A stretch of DNA of 64,000 nucleotides, from positions 2,859,501 through 2,923,500 of the forward strand of contig OY821741.1 in NCBI GenBank assembly GCA_963682055.1, read 5' to 3'. Source of the DNA: Primula veris (taxonomy: Eukaryota; Streptophyta; Magnoliopsida; Ericales; Primulaceae). Below, in pieces: positions 55,721 through 64,000 of the stretch. Each line of letters starts with the position of its first letter. Positions within the stretch are counted from its first letter, which is position 1. A program made the position numbers and the translations under genes. The notes under the pieces were generated by a model, which saw only the letters and a program-made list of their open reading frames with translations, searched no databases and was not told the origin of the DNA.

Positions 55721-57723
55721 TGAGACTATTTCTTAATATCCCTTCTATTTCTTTTCTATTTCTTAAGTTTCCTTTCTATTTCTTAATATCCATATAAAGT
55801 CAAACTAATATTCATCAGCAAATTTCCTTACTTTTACTGATACCTTTTAGGAAATTTCTATGTATGTATCTCATTTTTAATTAGTTAATTGGGTACCCTT
55901 TAGTTAACAAGTTTCTAATATGCAATATCTCATCATTTTACTTTGTTGCTAATTAATTAAATGTCTCATTAATCATATTTCGTCACTTGGAGTTCATATG
56001 AAATTAGTTAACAAAATGTGAATAAAGAGTACCTTAGAATAAAGAATACCTTAAAATATTTAAAATTAGTTAATTGTGTTAAAATATATGATGGAATTGT
56101 TAAAATTAGTTAATTGAAAATGAAATTCTAAATTTACATTAAGGACTAGTGTGTTGAGAGTCTGGTTGAATCTATCTGGCTCATTAGCATTTTCCATTTT
56201 CAATTAGTTAATTGTGTACCCTTTAGTTAACAAGTCTCTAATATGCAATATCTCATCATTTTACTTTGTTGCTAATTAAATGTCTCATTGATCATATTTC
56301 GTCAATTGGAGTACTTCATATGAAATTAGTTAACAAAATGTGAATAAAGAGTACCTTAGAATAAAGAGTACCTTAGAATAAAGAATAGAATATTGAGCTA
56401 AGAATTTGCTTTTGGTGTTACTTTTGGTGTTTTGATGATTTAATAATACTAATAGTTTAGTGTATGCTGATTCATGTAGTGAGACTTCTTTATCAAAATT
56501 AAGTCACAACTTTTTTACCATAAACGTATGAATTATGTGAGAACAAAACACAATTCCTAATCATGTGAATACGCACATAGACATTTTTATAAATTTCTCT
56601 CTCAGCCGTTCGACTCTCTCACCGAGGAAGACAAACACGACAACCCTGACAAAATTGATCAAGATCACCAGATCCCACTGTAAAAAGAAAAACACCATTG
56701 CCTCTGTCGTTAGCTCCCAACCCCGTAAAATATATATATTGTCATACTAAGTATAATTTTGCTTTGTAAGTATATTTAAGCAAGTCAAAATTAATATTTA
56801 TGGGTGGTTATTTGTGATAGCAATGTTCTTATATAGTGAAATATAGTATTTTGAATCTTTTAAAAGTACTAGTAAACAACGATTATGACGACATAAATGA
56901 CTCACTTCCATGGACGAATCCAGGAATGGCTTATGCGGGTGCTAAAATTCTTATTAACCAATAAATTAAGTGAAATAAAATAATAAGAGGTGCTAAATCA
57001 TCGTCTTTAACATACTTTAATGAAAATTTAAAAAATTAATTTTTTTTTTAAATTATGTGAATGCAATCGTCCCGATGGATTGCACTTAGTTCCGTGTACA
57101 CTTGGCAATGAAAAGTATTGAACTCATTGAAACCAGTCACACTGGTTTGTTAGTGCTTTGTTAGAGTTAGTTCCGATGTATGATTATTGATCTAATTAAC
57201 TAGGATCAATGACTAATATATATAAAGCATACACAACTTATGTGAGAACAAATCTAATTTTCAACTAATTATATCAAATTCAGCTTTAATTAACCTCGTT
57301 TCCTCGATCAGTAGTGTTTTTTGCTAAACTTGAATTAACATTATATCATTGTAAATTGATAAGTTTTCTAATGAAGATACACTTATCACTGCAAAATCAA
57401 TAAACGTATGTAATTATAATTGGCCATGGCCGTGGTATGCCTAAATGAACATATATCTGTTTTCCGATCAGAGTATACTATAAGTGTTGGTCCATCGGTA
57501 CATATAACCGATACGACTAGTAATTTGTTTAAGTTAAGAAGGACCGATCCGCTAAATTTTTAGATAACAACTAAAATAGAAGACATCATCTTAAAAAAAA
57601 TAAAGCTCAACAAACAAGTGAATTAATAAACTTTCATGCCAACAATAAGCACAACAAGAGGGACTGCTTTACTTATACTGACTCTGATTTATTTATTTTA
57701 ATACATAATTGGTCATACATATA
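55721..57723. repeat. segmental duplication block, copy D
   Basis: Matches 25690-28080 without the hAT-like MITE and the 120-bp repeats, then 57420-57723 matches 32941-33245 and 43602-43908 (GCCATGGCCGTGGTATGCC to CATAATTGGTCATACATAT). Within it, about 160 bp (TTTAGTTAACAAGTYTCTAA onward) is duplicated (55885-56040 and 56205-56370). It holds no gene; it is cut just before the membrane-protein gene by the Sirevirus-like element. Confidence 0.8.
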
Positions 57724-58986
57724 TGTTAGGACCAGATTTTTGGTCTAAATATTGTTAATTGTCTATTGGTTTTTACTAAATAAATCCTAACTGTTATTAA
57801 GAACTAAGACAGGATTGACAAGTTCCAAGTACCAGTTGCAACCTCAGTTGAAACCTACTAAGTTAGTAGTATTAGGTTTCAAGTACTAGTTGCAACCTAA
57901 GTTACAACATGTGTTGACAGGTTTCAAGTAATGTTGCAACCTCAGTTGCAACCACGAGTTCCAACCTACTGCGAAGCAGAATTCTGTCTTGTTTCATTAT
58001 TCTACATTACTACTTGTTTAATGTTAAATCATTTGTTTTAAAGTATGTAGGATATATTCTCATATAGTCTTAAACGTTTATATGTGTTTATTGAGAATAT
58101 TAATGTGTTAAGGAAAGATGTTTTCTACAAGATATAAAGAGATTAGTTTATAAGGTTATGTTTCCTTTTAAAAATAAATCTCTATTCTTATGCTTGTCCT
58201 TATCACATGTTTCAATCTTTATTCCTTATCTATATTCAGTATGATTTGTTTAAAGATTGAATGAAATATGGAGTTAAGTGTTTCATATATATATGGGAAG
58301 ATATTATCTCTAAAGGATATTATCTTCATATGTTTCCTTGTCATATGCAAATACTAATTCCTACAATCAAGCTAGTTATCAATCAGGTATCAACCAATGA
58401 TGATTGAAGTTAATCCACGCTGAAGAATCACGCATTGATTGGAAAGATTGAAGCCAATCAAATAGAGTCAAAGCAATCATAAAAGATCTTGAAGAAAGAA
58501 GATTGATTTGTTCTCTTTATATAGTTGATAACTAAGCTTGTAAATGTGTGTGTTCTAAATTATAAAGAACTTATTTTTCTAGAGAGAATACACGTGAGCT
58601 TTAAAAAGAAAACAATGGTGGGATGCCATTGATTTATAAGTGATAGTTATAGAGTAGGAGCAATATAGTGATAGGCAGAAAAACCTAGAGGGAGTCTAAG
58701 TTTTTCATTAAGACTTGAGTCATATATTGTAAGCTTTTTATAATATCATAATCTGGGTAAGTGCCCCGGAGACGTAGCCTAGTTAGGTGAACTCCGTTGT
58801 TAAATGTGCGTGTGAATTATTTCCAAGTACATTTAATTTTAAAACAGTTCTGTCCATTAATACACTTGGTTCCAACTGCAGTTCCAACCTCACTTGGAAC
58901 CTTATACACTTGGTTCCAACTGCAGTTCCAACTCCACTTGGAACCTTACTGCAAAACTGCATCTAGAACAGCGGATAGGAGTTTCA
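57724..58986 (+). repeat. 5' LTR of the Sirevirus-like element
   Basis: 1263 bp, TGTTAGGACCAG to GGATAGGAGTTTCA. It carries clusters of GTTGCAACC/GTTCCAACC words at 57831-57965 and a tandemly doubled pair (ACACTTGGTTCCAACTGCAG, then TTCCAACYYCACTTGGAACC) at 58862-58945. TATATATATGG near 58283 could be a TATA box. Confidence 0.85.
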
Positions 58987-58988
58987 AT

Positions 58989-59000
58989 TGGTATCAGAGC
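58989..59000 (+). promoter_or_regulatory. primer binding site, initiator tRNA-Met type
   Basis: TGGTATCAGAGC two bases after the LTR end, as in the gypsy element at 38312. Confidence 0.88.
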
Positions 59001-59045
59001 TTCACACTAGATCTTACTTAGTGTGGATCCTGTGTTCTAGTAACA

Positions 59046-62000
59046 ATGGACTTAATGAGGGAAGGAAACGCCTTCAACAAACCTCCATTGCTTGAAGGAG
59101 GAGTAAACTATGGAGTATGGAAAATTAGAATGAGGTCTTTCATCAAACAGCAGAATGAACATGCATGGAAGACTGTTATGTATGGATGGGAGGCTCCAAC
59201 TACCATGGATAATGAAGGAGAACTGATTCTCTTACCTGAAGACAGATGGTCTGCTGAAGAAGACAGAAAATCAAGTGCCAACTCAACAGCCATAAACTTG
59301 ATTTTTGCTGGTGTAACTCTCAGCGTATTCAGGTATATCTCTCATTGTGAAACAGCTAAAGAAGCATGGGATATTTTGCAAGTTACTTTTGAAGGAACCA
59401 CTAAAGTAAAAGCTTTCAAACTTCAACAGTTAACTACCCAATTTGAGAACTTAAGAATGGAGGAAGATGAAAACATTGAACAATTTAATGGTAGAATCTG
59501 TCACATTGCTCATCAAGCTGGAACCTTAGGTGAAAAATACAGTGATGCTAAACTTGTTAAGAAAACTCTTAGGTCACTCCCAGAAAGGTTTGAAATTAAG
59601 GTCACAGCTATTGAAGAATCAACTGACTTAGATAATCTTAAACTTGAAGAACTCATAGGAAATCTAAGTACTCATGAACTGAAATTCTTCAAACATAAAA
59701 GACCAAAAAAGGGAATAGCATTTCAAGCTAAGAAATCTGAATCTAATGCCTGTGATAAAATGAGTGATGAAGAACAACTAGCTTTCTTTGCAAAAAAGGT
59801 GTACAAGAAGTTTTATAAGAAAAAAGAGGATGATACTGGTTCATCTAAAAACTTTCAGAAAAAGGATAACCAGTTTAAGACAGAGTCTAGGTTCAATAAT
59901 AACTCTACAGGAAAGTGGAATTCCAAAGAAAAGGATAACAAAGAATACAAATCTAAAGAGATTCAGTGTAGAGAATGTAGAGGTTTTGGTCATATTCAGG
60001 CTGAGTGTGCAAACACTTTAAAAAGAAACAAAAATGCTTATATAACCACTCATAGTGATAGTGATTCTGAGAGTAACAGTGATGAAGAGGATGGTTCCAA
60101 TTTTGTTAATTTCATGGGAATAATCACTGAAAAAGAACCTACTTATGAAAGTGACTGTGAGCAGGTTTCAACCCCAGTTACAACTGCCTGTGAAACATAT
60201 AGCAGTGATGAGGAAGAGCCTTCTGATGAAAACATTACTAAGCAATACCTTGTTCTGTATGAAAAGTATAAATGTCTGAGTAAACAATCCTTGATCATAA
60301 GCAAGCTGAATGTTGATCTAAAGGATGAGGTCAAAAATCTTACTGAGAAGCTTAAATTACAACTGGCTGAACTTACTGAAACTAAAAAGATAATAAAATT
60401 GCTAAATGTTTCTGCTTCAGATAAATTAGATGACATGCTGTCATATTCTAGAGGCTCCAAAGATATCAGTGGTCTAGGTTACTATGGTGGTAAGAGTACA
60501 GGAAAAACTACTTTTATTGAAGCTGTTGCTAAAGCTAAAACTCATGATTTTGATCACAAGGTTAGAAGCTCAGTTGCAACCAGAGTTGCAACCAGGAATA
60601 AAACTCAGGTTTATGTAAAGAAGGTTGGAAGCTCAGTTACAACCAAAGTTGCAACCATGAACAAACTGAATAGCTTTAGGGATAAAAATAACTTTAGGTT
60701 GAAGTTGTGTAATTTCTGTAAAAAACCTGGTCATTCTGAAATCCAGTGTTATTTAAAAAGAAACAGAAAGTATATTTCCCAGAAAACCTGGTTGGCTTCT
60801 GTCAATAAAAATTTGAAATGGGTTTGGAAAGTTAAAGAAAAAGCAACTTTAGTTGCTAACAACAAAGCTGTTATTAACTCTTTGAATGCTGTTACTTCTA
60901 ATGATTGGTATTTTGACAGTGGATGCTCTAAGCATATGACAGGTACTGCAAGCCTCCTAAAAAATGTCACCATTCTTACAGGTAACACTGTTGTGTTTGG
61001 AGGTGGAGATACAGGTAAAATTATTGGTAAAGGTACCTTAAACAAACCTGGAATGCCTGATATTGAGGATGTTTTTCTTGTAGATGGTCTAAAAGCTAAT
61101 CTTATTAGTATCAGTCAACTCTGTGATAATGAAATGACTGTTAAATTTGACAAAGAAAGGTGTCTAATTACTAATCTTAACAATGATTTAATCATGACTG
61201 GAGTTAGATCAACCAACAGTTGCTATGTGTTTGAAAAAGCTGAAAAAGAATTGCCTCAAAGTAGGTGTAATCAATCCATTACTAATAATGTAGATATTTG
61301 GCATAAAAGGCTTGGGCATGTGAATTACAAAACTTTAGATAAGCTTGTTAAAAAGGAATTGATAAGAGGAATTCCTAAACTTAGTGCTAAAACTCAAAGT
61401 GTCTGTGGTGATTGTGCTATAGGCAAACAAACCAAAAGTATTCACAAAAGTACTAGTCTAATCTACACTAAGAGAGTCTTAGAACTTCTTCACATTGACT
61501 TGATGGGTCCTATGCAAACTGCTAGTATAGGTGGTAAGAAGTACATTCTAGTAGTTGTAGATGATTTCTCTAGATACTCTTGGGTAGTGTTCTTGAAGGA
61601 TAAGTCTGAAACTTTTGAACTATTCAAAACTCTGTGCTTAAAACTGCAACTTGAAAAAGGTTCCACTAGTGGTAATATTGCTAGGATTAGAAGTGATCAT
61701 GGAACTGAATTTGAAAATATCAGGTTTAAAGAATTCTGCAACTCCTTAGGAATATGTCATGAGTTCTCTGCTCCTAAGACTCCTCAGCAAAATGGCATAG
61801 TTGAAAGGAAAAATAGAACCATTCAGGAAATGGCTAGAGTAATGCTTAACTCTAAGAAACTTGCCAATAGATTTTGGGCTGAAGCTGTTAATACTGCCTG
61901 TCACATAGTTAATAGAGTTTATATTACTAAAGGTACTTCCATGACAGCTTATGAAATATGGAAAGGTAGAAAACCCAATGTAAAGTATTTTCAAGTTTTT

Positions 62001-64000
62001 GGATGTGTTTGCTATATTCTCAGAGATAGAGAGCATCTTGGTAAATTTGACTCTAAAAGTGATAAAGGGATTTTTCTTGGTTATGCTCAGAATAGTAGAG
62101 CATTTAGAGTCTTCAATCAAAGAACAAACTGTGTTATGGAATCTTATAATGTATTATTTGATGACCTAAAAACTGTTGATGAGATTACAGGTGATGATGA
62201 ACAGGCTGAGACTACAGAAAAAGAGAAAGAAGAAACACAACAAACTGGAAGTCCCAGAGTGGTTGGAAGTCCAGTTGCAACTGAGGTTACAACTGAGGTT
62301 GGAACTGAGGTTGGAACCACAGTTGAAACCCAAAATGCTGCTGAATCTGAAGAAGAAGAAGAAAGTTCTCATGCTCAGTCAACTAGCAGGCCTCGCTATG
62401 TAAGGACTCAGAAAAATCATTCTCTTGACAATGTCATAGGAGAAGTTACTTCAGGTATGAAAACCAGAGGTAAAAGAAATAATGTTGTTCACTTTGCTTG
62501 TTATATCTCTCAGTTAGAACCTAAGAATATAAAAGAAGCTCTAGAAGATAGTGAATGGATTTTAGCTATGCATGATGAATTGGCCCAATTTGAGAGAAAT
62601 GATGTATGGAATTTAGTACCCAGACCTTCTAATAAAAATGTTATAGGGACTAAATGGATTTTTAGAAATAAAAGTGATGAGGATGGAGTGATTATCAGGA
62701 ATAAAGCTAGGTTGGTAGCTCAAGGGTATACACAAATTGAGGGAATTGACTTTGATGAAACCTTTGCTCCTGTAGCTAGAATTGAATCAATTAGAATGCT
62801 ACTATCTCTTGCATGTCTGTATGATTTTAAATTGTTTCAACTTGACATAAAGAGTGCTTTTCTTAATGGTGTGATTAATGAAGAGGTTTATGTCAGTCAA
62901 CCTAAGGGATTTGAAGATCCTAACTTTCCTGAACATGTTTATTTGCTGAAAAAGGCCTTGTATGGTCTTAAGCAAGCCCCTAGAGCTTGGTATGATAGAT
63001 TAACCAAGTTTTTGCTTGAAAAAGGTTTTAAAAGAGGGGGAGTTGATAAAACTCTGTTTACAAAGAAAACTACAAAGGATATAATTGTTGCTCAAATATA
63101 TGTTGATGACATTGTGTTTGGCTCATCTTCTACTAATAGGATAGAAGAATTCATTTCTGATATGAAAAATGAATTTGAAATGAGTGGTGGAGGTGAATTG
63201 ACTTACTTTCTAGGATTGCAAGTTAAACAGAATGAGAAAGGGATTTTTCTATGTCAAAGCAAGTATGCAGACAATCTTGTTAAGAAGTTTGGTCTAAGTG
63301 AGAGTAAAGAAAAGAGAACTCCTATGAGTACTACACTTAAACTGTCTAAAAATGATAAAGGAAAAAGTGTTTGTCCCAGTCTTTATAGATCCATGATTGG
63401 AAGTTTGCTGTATTTAACTGCTAGTAGACCAGACCTTTGCTTAAGTGTAGGAGTTTGTGCCAGATATCAAGCAAATCCTTTAGAACCTCATCTTCTAGCT
63501 GTCAAAAGAATTCTAAGGTATGTAAAAGGAACACCTCATCTAGGCCTATGGTACTCTAAAGATACAAACCATTTTCTTAGTGGCTACTGTGATGCAGATT
63601 GGGCAGGAAACATAGATGATAGAAAGAGTACTTCTGGTGGTTGTTTTTATTTTGGAAACAATCTTGTTTCTTGGTTCAGTAAAAAGCAAAATTGCATATC
63701 TTTATCTACTGATGAGGCAGAATATGTTGCAGCTGGAAGTGGATGCACTCAACTAATTTGGATGAAACAAATGTTAACTGATTATAATGTTAAACAAGAG
63801 ATATTAACTCTGTTTTGTGATAACAAAAGTGCTATAGATTTAGCTAAAAATCCAGTTCAACATTCCAGAACCAAACATATTGATCTAAGGCATCATTTTA
63901 TTAGAGAACTAGTTGAAGAAAAGAGCTTAATTTTAGAACATGTTTCAACTGAAAGACAATTAGCAGATATTTTCACAAAGCCCCTTGATACAAACAAGTT
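59046..64000 (+). CDS. Sirevirus-like copia gag-pol polyprotein (partial, open to window end)
   Basis: Starts MDLMREGNAFNKPPLLEGG and stays open for 1651 codons with no stop seen. Gag: NYGVWKIRMRSFI, then the UBN2-type core (AWDILQVTFEGTTKVKAFKLQ, LTTQFENLRM). First zinc knuckle CRECRGFGHIQAEC near 59968, a coiled-coil stretch (60240-60420), and a second knuckle CNFCKKPGHSEIQC near 60709. Protease DSGCSKHM near 60915. Integrase: HKRLGHVNYKTLDKL and CGDCAIGKQ (HHCC), LHIDLMGPM, RSDHGTEFEN, PQQNGIVERKNRT. RT: VIGTKWIFRNK, ARLVAQGYTQIEGIDFDETFAPVAR in parts, LDIKSAFLNG, YVDDIVFGS near 63100. RNase H: YCDADWAGNIDDRKSTSG, SLSTDEAEYVAA, LFCDNKSAI, LADIFTKPL. All catalytic motifs look intact. The polyprotein is made as one chain and cut by its protease; two knuckles in Gag are unusual for plain copia. 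Confidence 0.9.
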   Translation, partial: MDLMREGNAFNKPPLLEGGVNYGVWKIRMRSFIKQQNEHAWKTVMYGWEAPTTMDNEGELILLPEDRWSAEEDRKSSANSTAINLIFAGVTLSVFRYISHCETAKEAWDILQVTFEGTTKVKAFKLQQLTTQFENLRMEEDENIEQFNGRICHIAHQAGTLGEKYSDAKLVKKTLRSLPERFEIKVTAIEESTDLDNLKLEELIGNLSTHELKFFKHKRPKKGIAFQAKKSESNACDKMSDEEQLAFFAKKVYKKFYKKKEDDTGSSKNFQKKDNQFKTESRFNNNSTGKWNSKEKDNKEYKSKEIQCRECRGFGHIQAECANTLKRNKNAYITTHSDSDSESNSDEEDGSNFVNFMGIITEKEPTYESDCEQVSTPVTTACETYSSDEEEPSDENITKQYLVLYEKYKCLSKQSLIISKLNVDLKDEVKNLTEKLKLQLAELTETKKIIKLLNVSASDKLDDMLSYSRGSKDISGLGYYGGKSTGKTTFIEAVAKAKTHDFDHKVRSSVATRVATRNKTQVYVKKVGSSVTTKVATMNKLNSFRDKNNFRLKLCNFCKKPGHSEIQCYLKRNRKYISQKTWLASVNKNLKWVWKVKEKATLVANNKAVINSLNAVTSNDWYFDSGCSKHMTGTASLLKNVTILTGNTVVFGGGDTGKIIGKGTLNKPGMPDIEDVFLVDGLKANLISISQLCDNEMTVKFDKERCLITNLNNDLIMTGVRSTNSCYVFEKAEKELPQSRCNQSITNNVDIWHKRLGHVNYKTLDKLVKKELIRGIPKLSAKTQSVCGDCAIGKQTKSIHKSTSLIYTKRVLELLHIDLMGPMQTASIGGKKYILVVVDDFSRYSWVVFLKDKSETFELFKTLCLKLQLEKGSTSGNIARIRSDHGTEFENIRFKEFCNSLGICHEFSAPKTPQQNGIVERKNRTIQEMARVMLNSKKLANRFWAEAVNTACHIVNRVYITKGTSMTAYEIWKGRKPNVKYFQVFGCVCYILRDREHLGKFDSKSDKGIFLGYAQNSRAFRVFNQRTNCVMESYNVLFDDLKTVDEITGDDEQAETTEKEKEETQQTGSPRVVGSPVATEVTTEVGTEVGTTVETQNAAESEEEEESSHAQSTSRPRYVRTQKNHSLDNVIGEVTSGMKTRGKRNNVVHFACYISQLEPKNIKEALEDSEWILAMHDELAQFERNDVWNLVPRPSNKNVIGTKWIFRNKSDEDGVIIRNKARLVAQGYTQIEGIDFDETFAPVARIESIRMLLSLACLYDFKLFQLDIKSAFLNGVINEEVYVSQPKGFEDPNFPEHVYLLKKALYGLKQAPRAWYDRLTKFLLEKGFKRGGVDKTLFTKKTTKDIIVAQIYVDDIVFGSSSTNRIEEFISDMKNEFEMSGGGELTYFLGLQVKQNEKGIFLCQSKYADNLVKKFGLSESKEKRTPMSTTLKLSKNDKGKSVCPSLYRSMIGSLLYLTASRPDLCLSVGVCARYQANPLEPHLLAVKRILRYVKGTPHLGLWYSKDTNHFLSGYCDADWAGNIDDRKSTSGGCFYFGNNLVSWFSKKQNCISLSTDEAEYVAAGSGCTQLIWMKQMLTDYNVKQEILTLFCDNKSAIDLAKNPVQHSRTKHIDLRHHFIRELVEEKSLILEHVSTERQLADIFTKPLDTNK

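Larger units (their letters stand above)
57724..64000 (+). mobile_element. Sirevirus-like Ty1/copia element, apparently intact, continuing past the window
   Basis: LTR 57724-58986, PBS 58989-59000, open gag-pol from 59046 to the window end. The 3' part and second LTR are outside. It interrupts block copy D after CATAATTGGTCATACATATA. The long coiled-coil Gag with two zinc knuckles and the tRNA-iMet primer site fit Sireviruses; the LTR relates it to the remnant at 18457-19576, which carries the envelope-position ORF this copy may also have. Confidence 0.85.

Overview
This window is AT-rich nuclear DNA of a flowering plant, most likely a eudicot. The signs are genes of the NIN-like protein (NLP) type with GT-AG introns, an F-box-associated (FBA) fragment, plant LINE, Ty3/gypsy and Ty1/copia elements, and many small TIR elements (MITEs). 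I cannot name the species. No tRNA, rRNA, CRISPR or bacterial-type operon is visible.

Layout. 1-16 kb is a small cluster of NLP-related genes: a PB1 relic (2481-2834, +), an NLP-like gene that kept its GAF-like and PB1 regions but has no RWP-RK DNA-binding domain (4102-6239, -), and one five-exon NLP-like gene that keeps the RWP-RK and PB1 domains (9765-15123, +). Intron 2 of that gene is swollen by a nested stack: a solo LTR with a 5-bp target-site duplication, holding a Mutator-like MITE, a minisatellite and a large PIF/Harbinger-like foldback. Between the NLP genes is a gene for a small multi-span membrane protein of unknown family (6531-7067, -), which recurs at 24.5, 33.3 and 43.9 kb.

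16-25 kb is transposon debris: the 3' end of a Sirevirus-like copia element with an envelope-position ORF, a hAT-like MITE, and a gypsy LTR with gag remnant on the minus strand. 25-37 kb is a rearranged, deletion-riddled copy of the NLP/membrane-protein block, split by a 4.9-kb LINE whose ORF2 has a single in-frame stop. 37.7-43.2 kb is a decayed chromodomain gypsy element whose pol gene runs into its 3' LTR. 43.2-44.9 kb is a third block copy.

44.9-55.7 kb is a head-to-tail array of a heavily decayed copia element. Its two 3.9-kb repeats are almost identical although the coding regions are ruined, so the duplication is much younger than the element. 55.7-57.7 kb is a fourth block copy, cut by a young-looking Sirevirus-like copia element (57724 to beyond the window end) whose gag-pol frame is open for all 1651 codons visible.

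The genes do not form a pathway. The picture is a tandem or segmental gene cluster repeatedly copied, broken and invaded. The two most unusual signals are (1) many short hairpins in the decayed copia element with different arms but nearly the same 8-base loop, CCTGTCGT, and (2) a self-complementary GGTTGCAACC-type motif repeated in both the LTRs and the coding sequence of the Sirevirus-like elements. Comparisons were made by eye; identities and boundaries are approximate unless exact bases are given.
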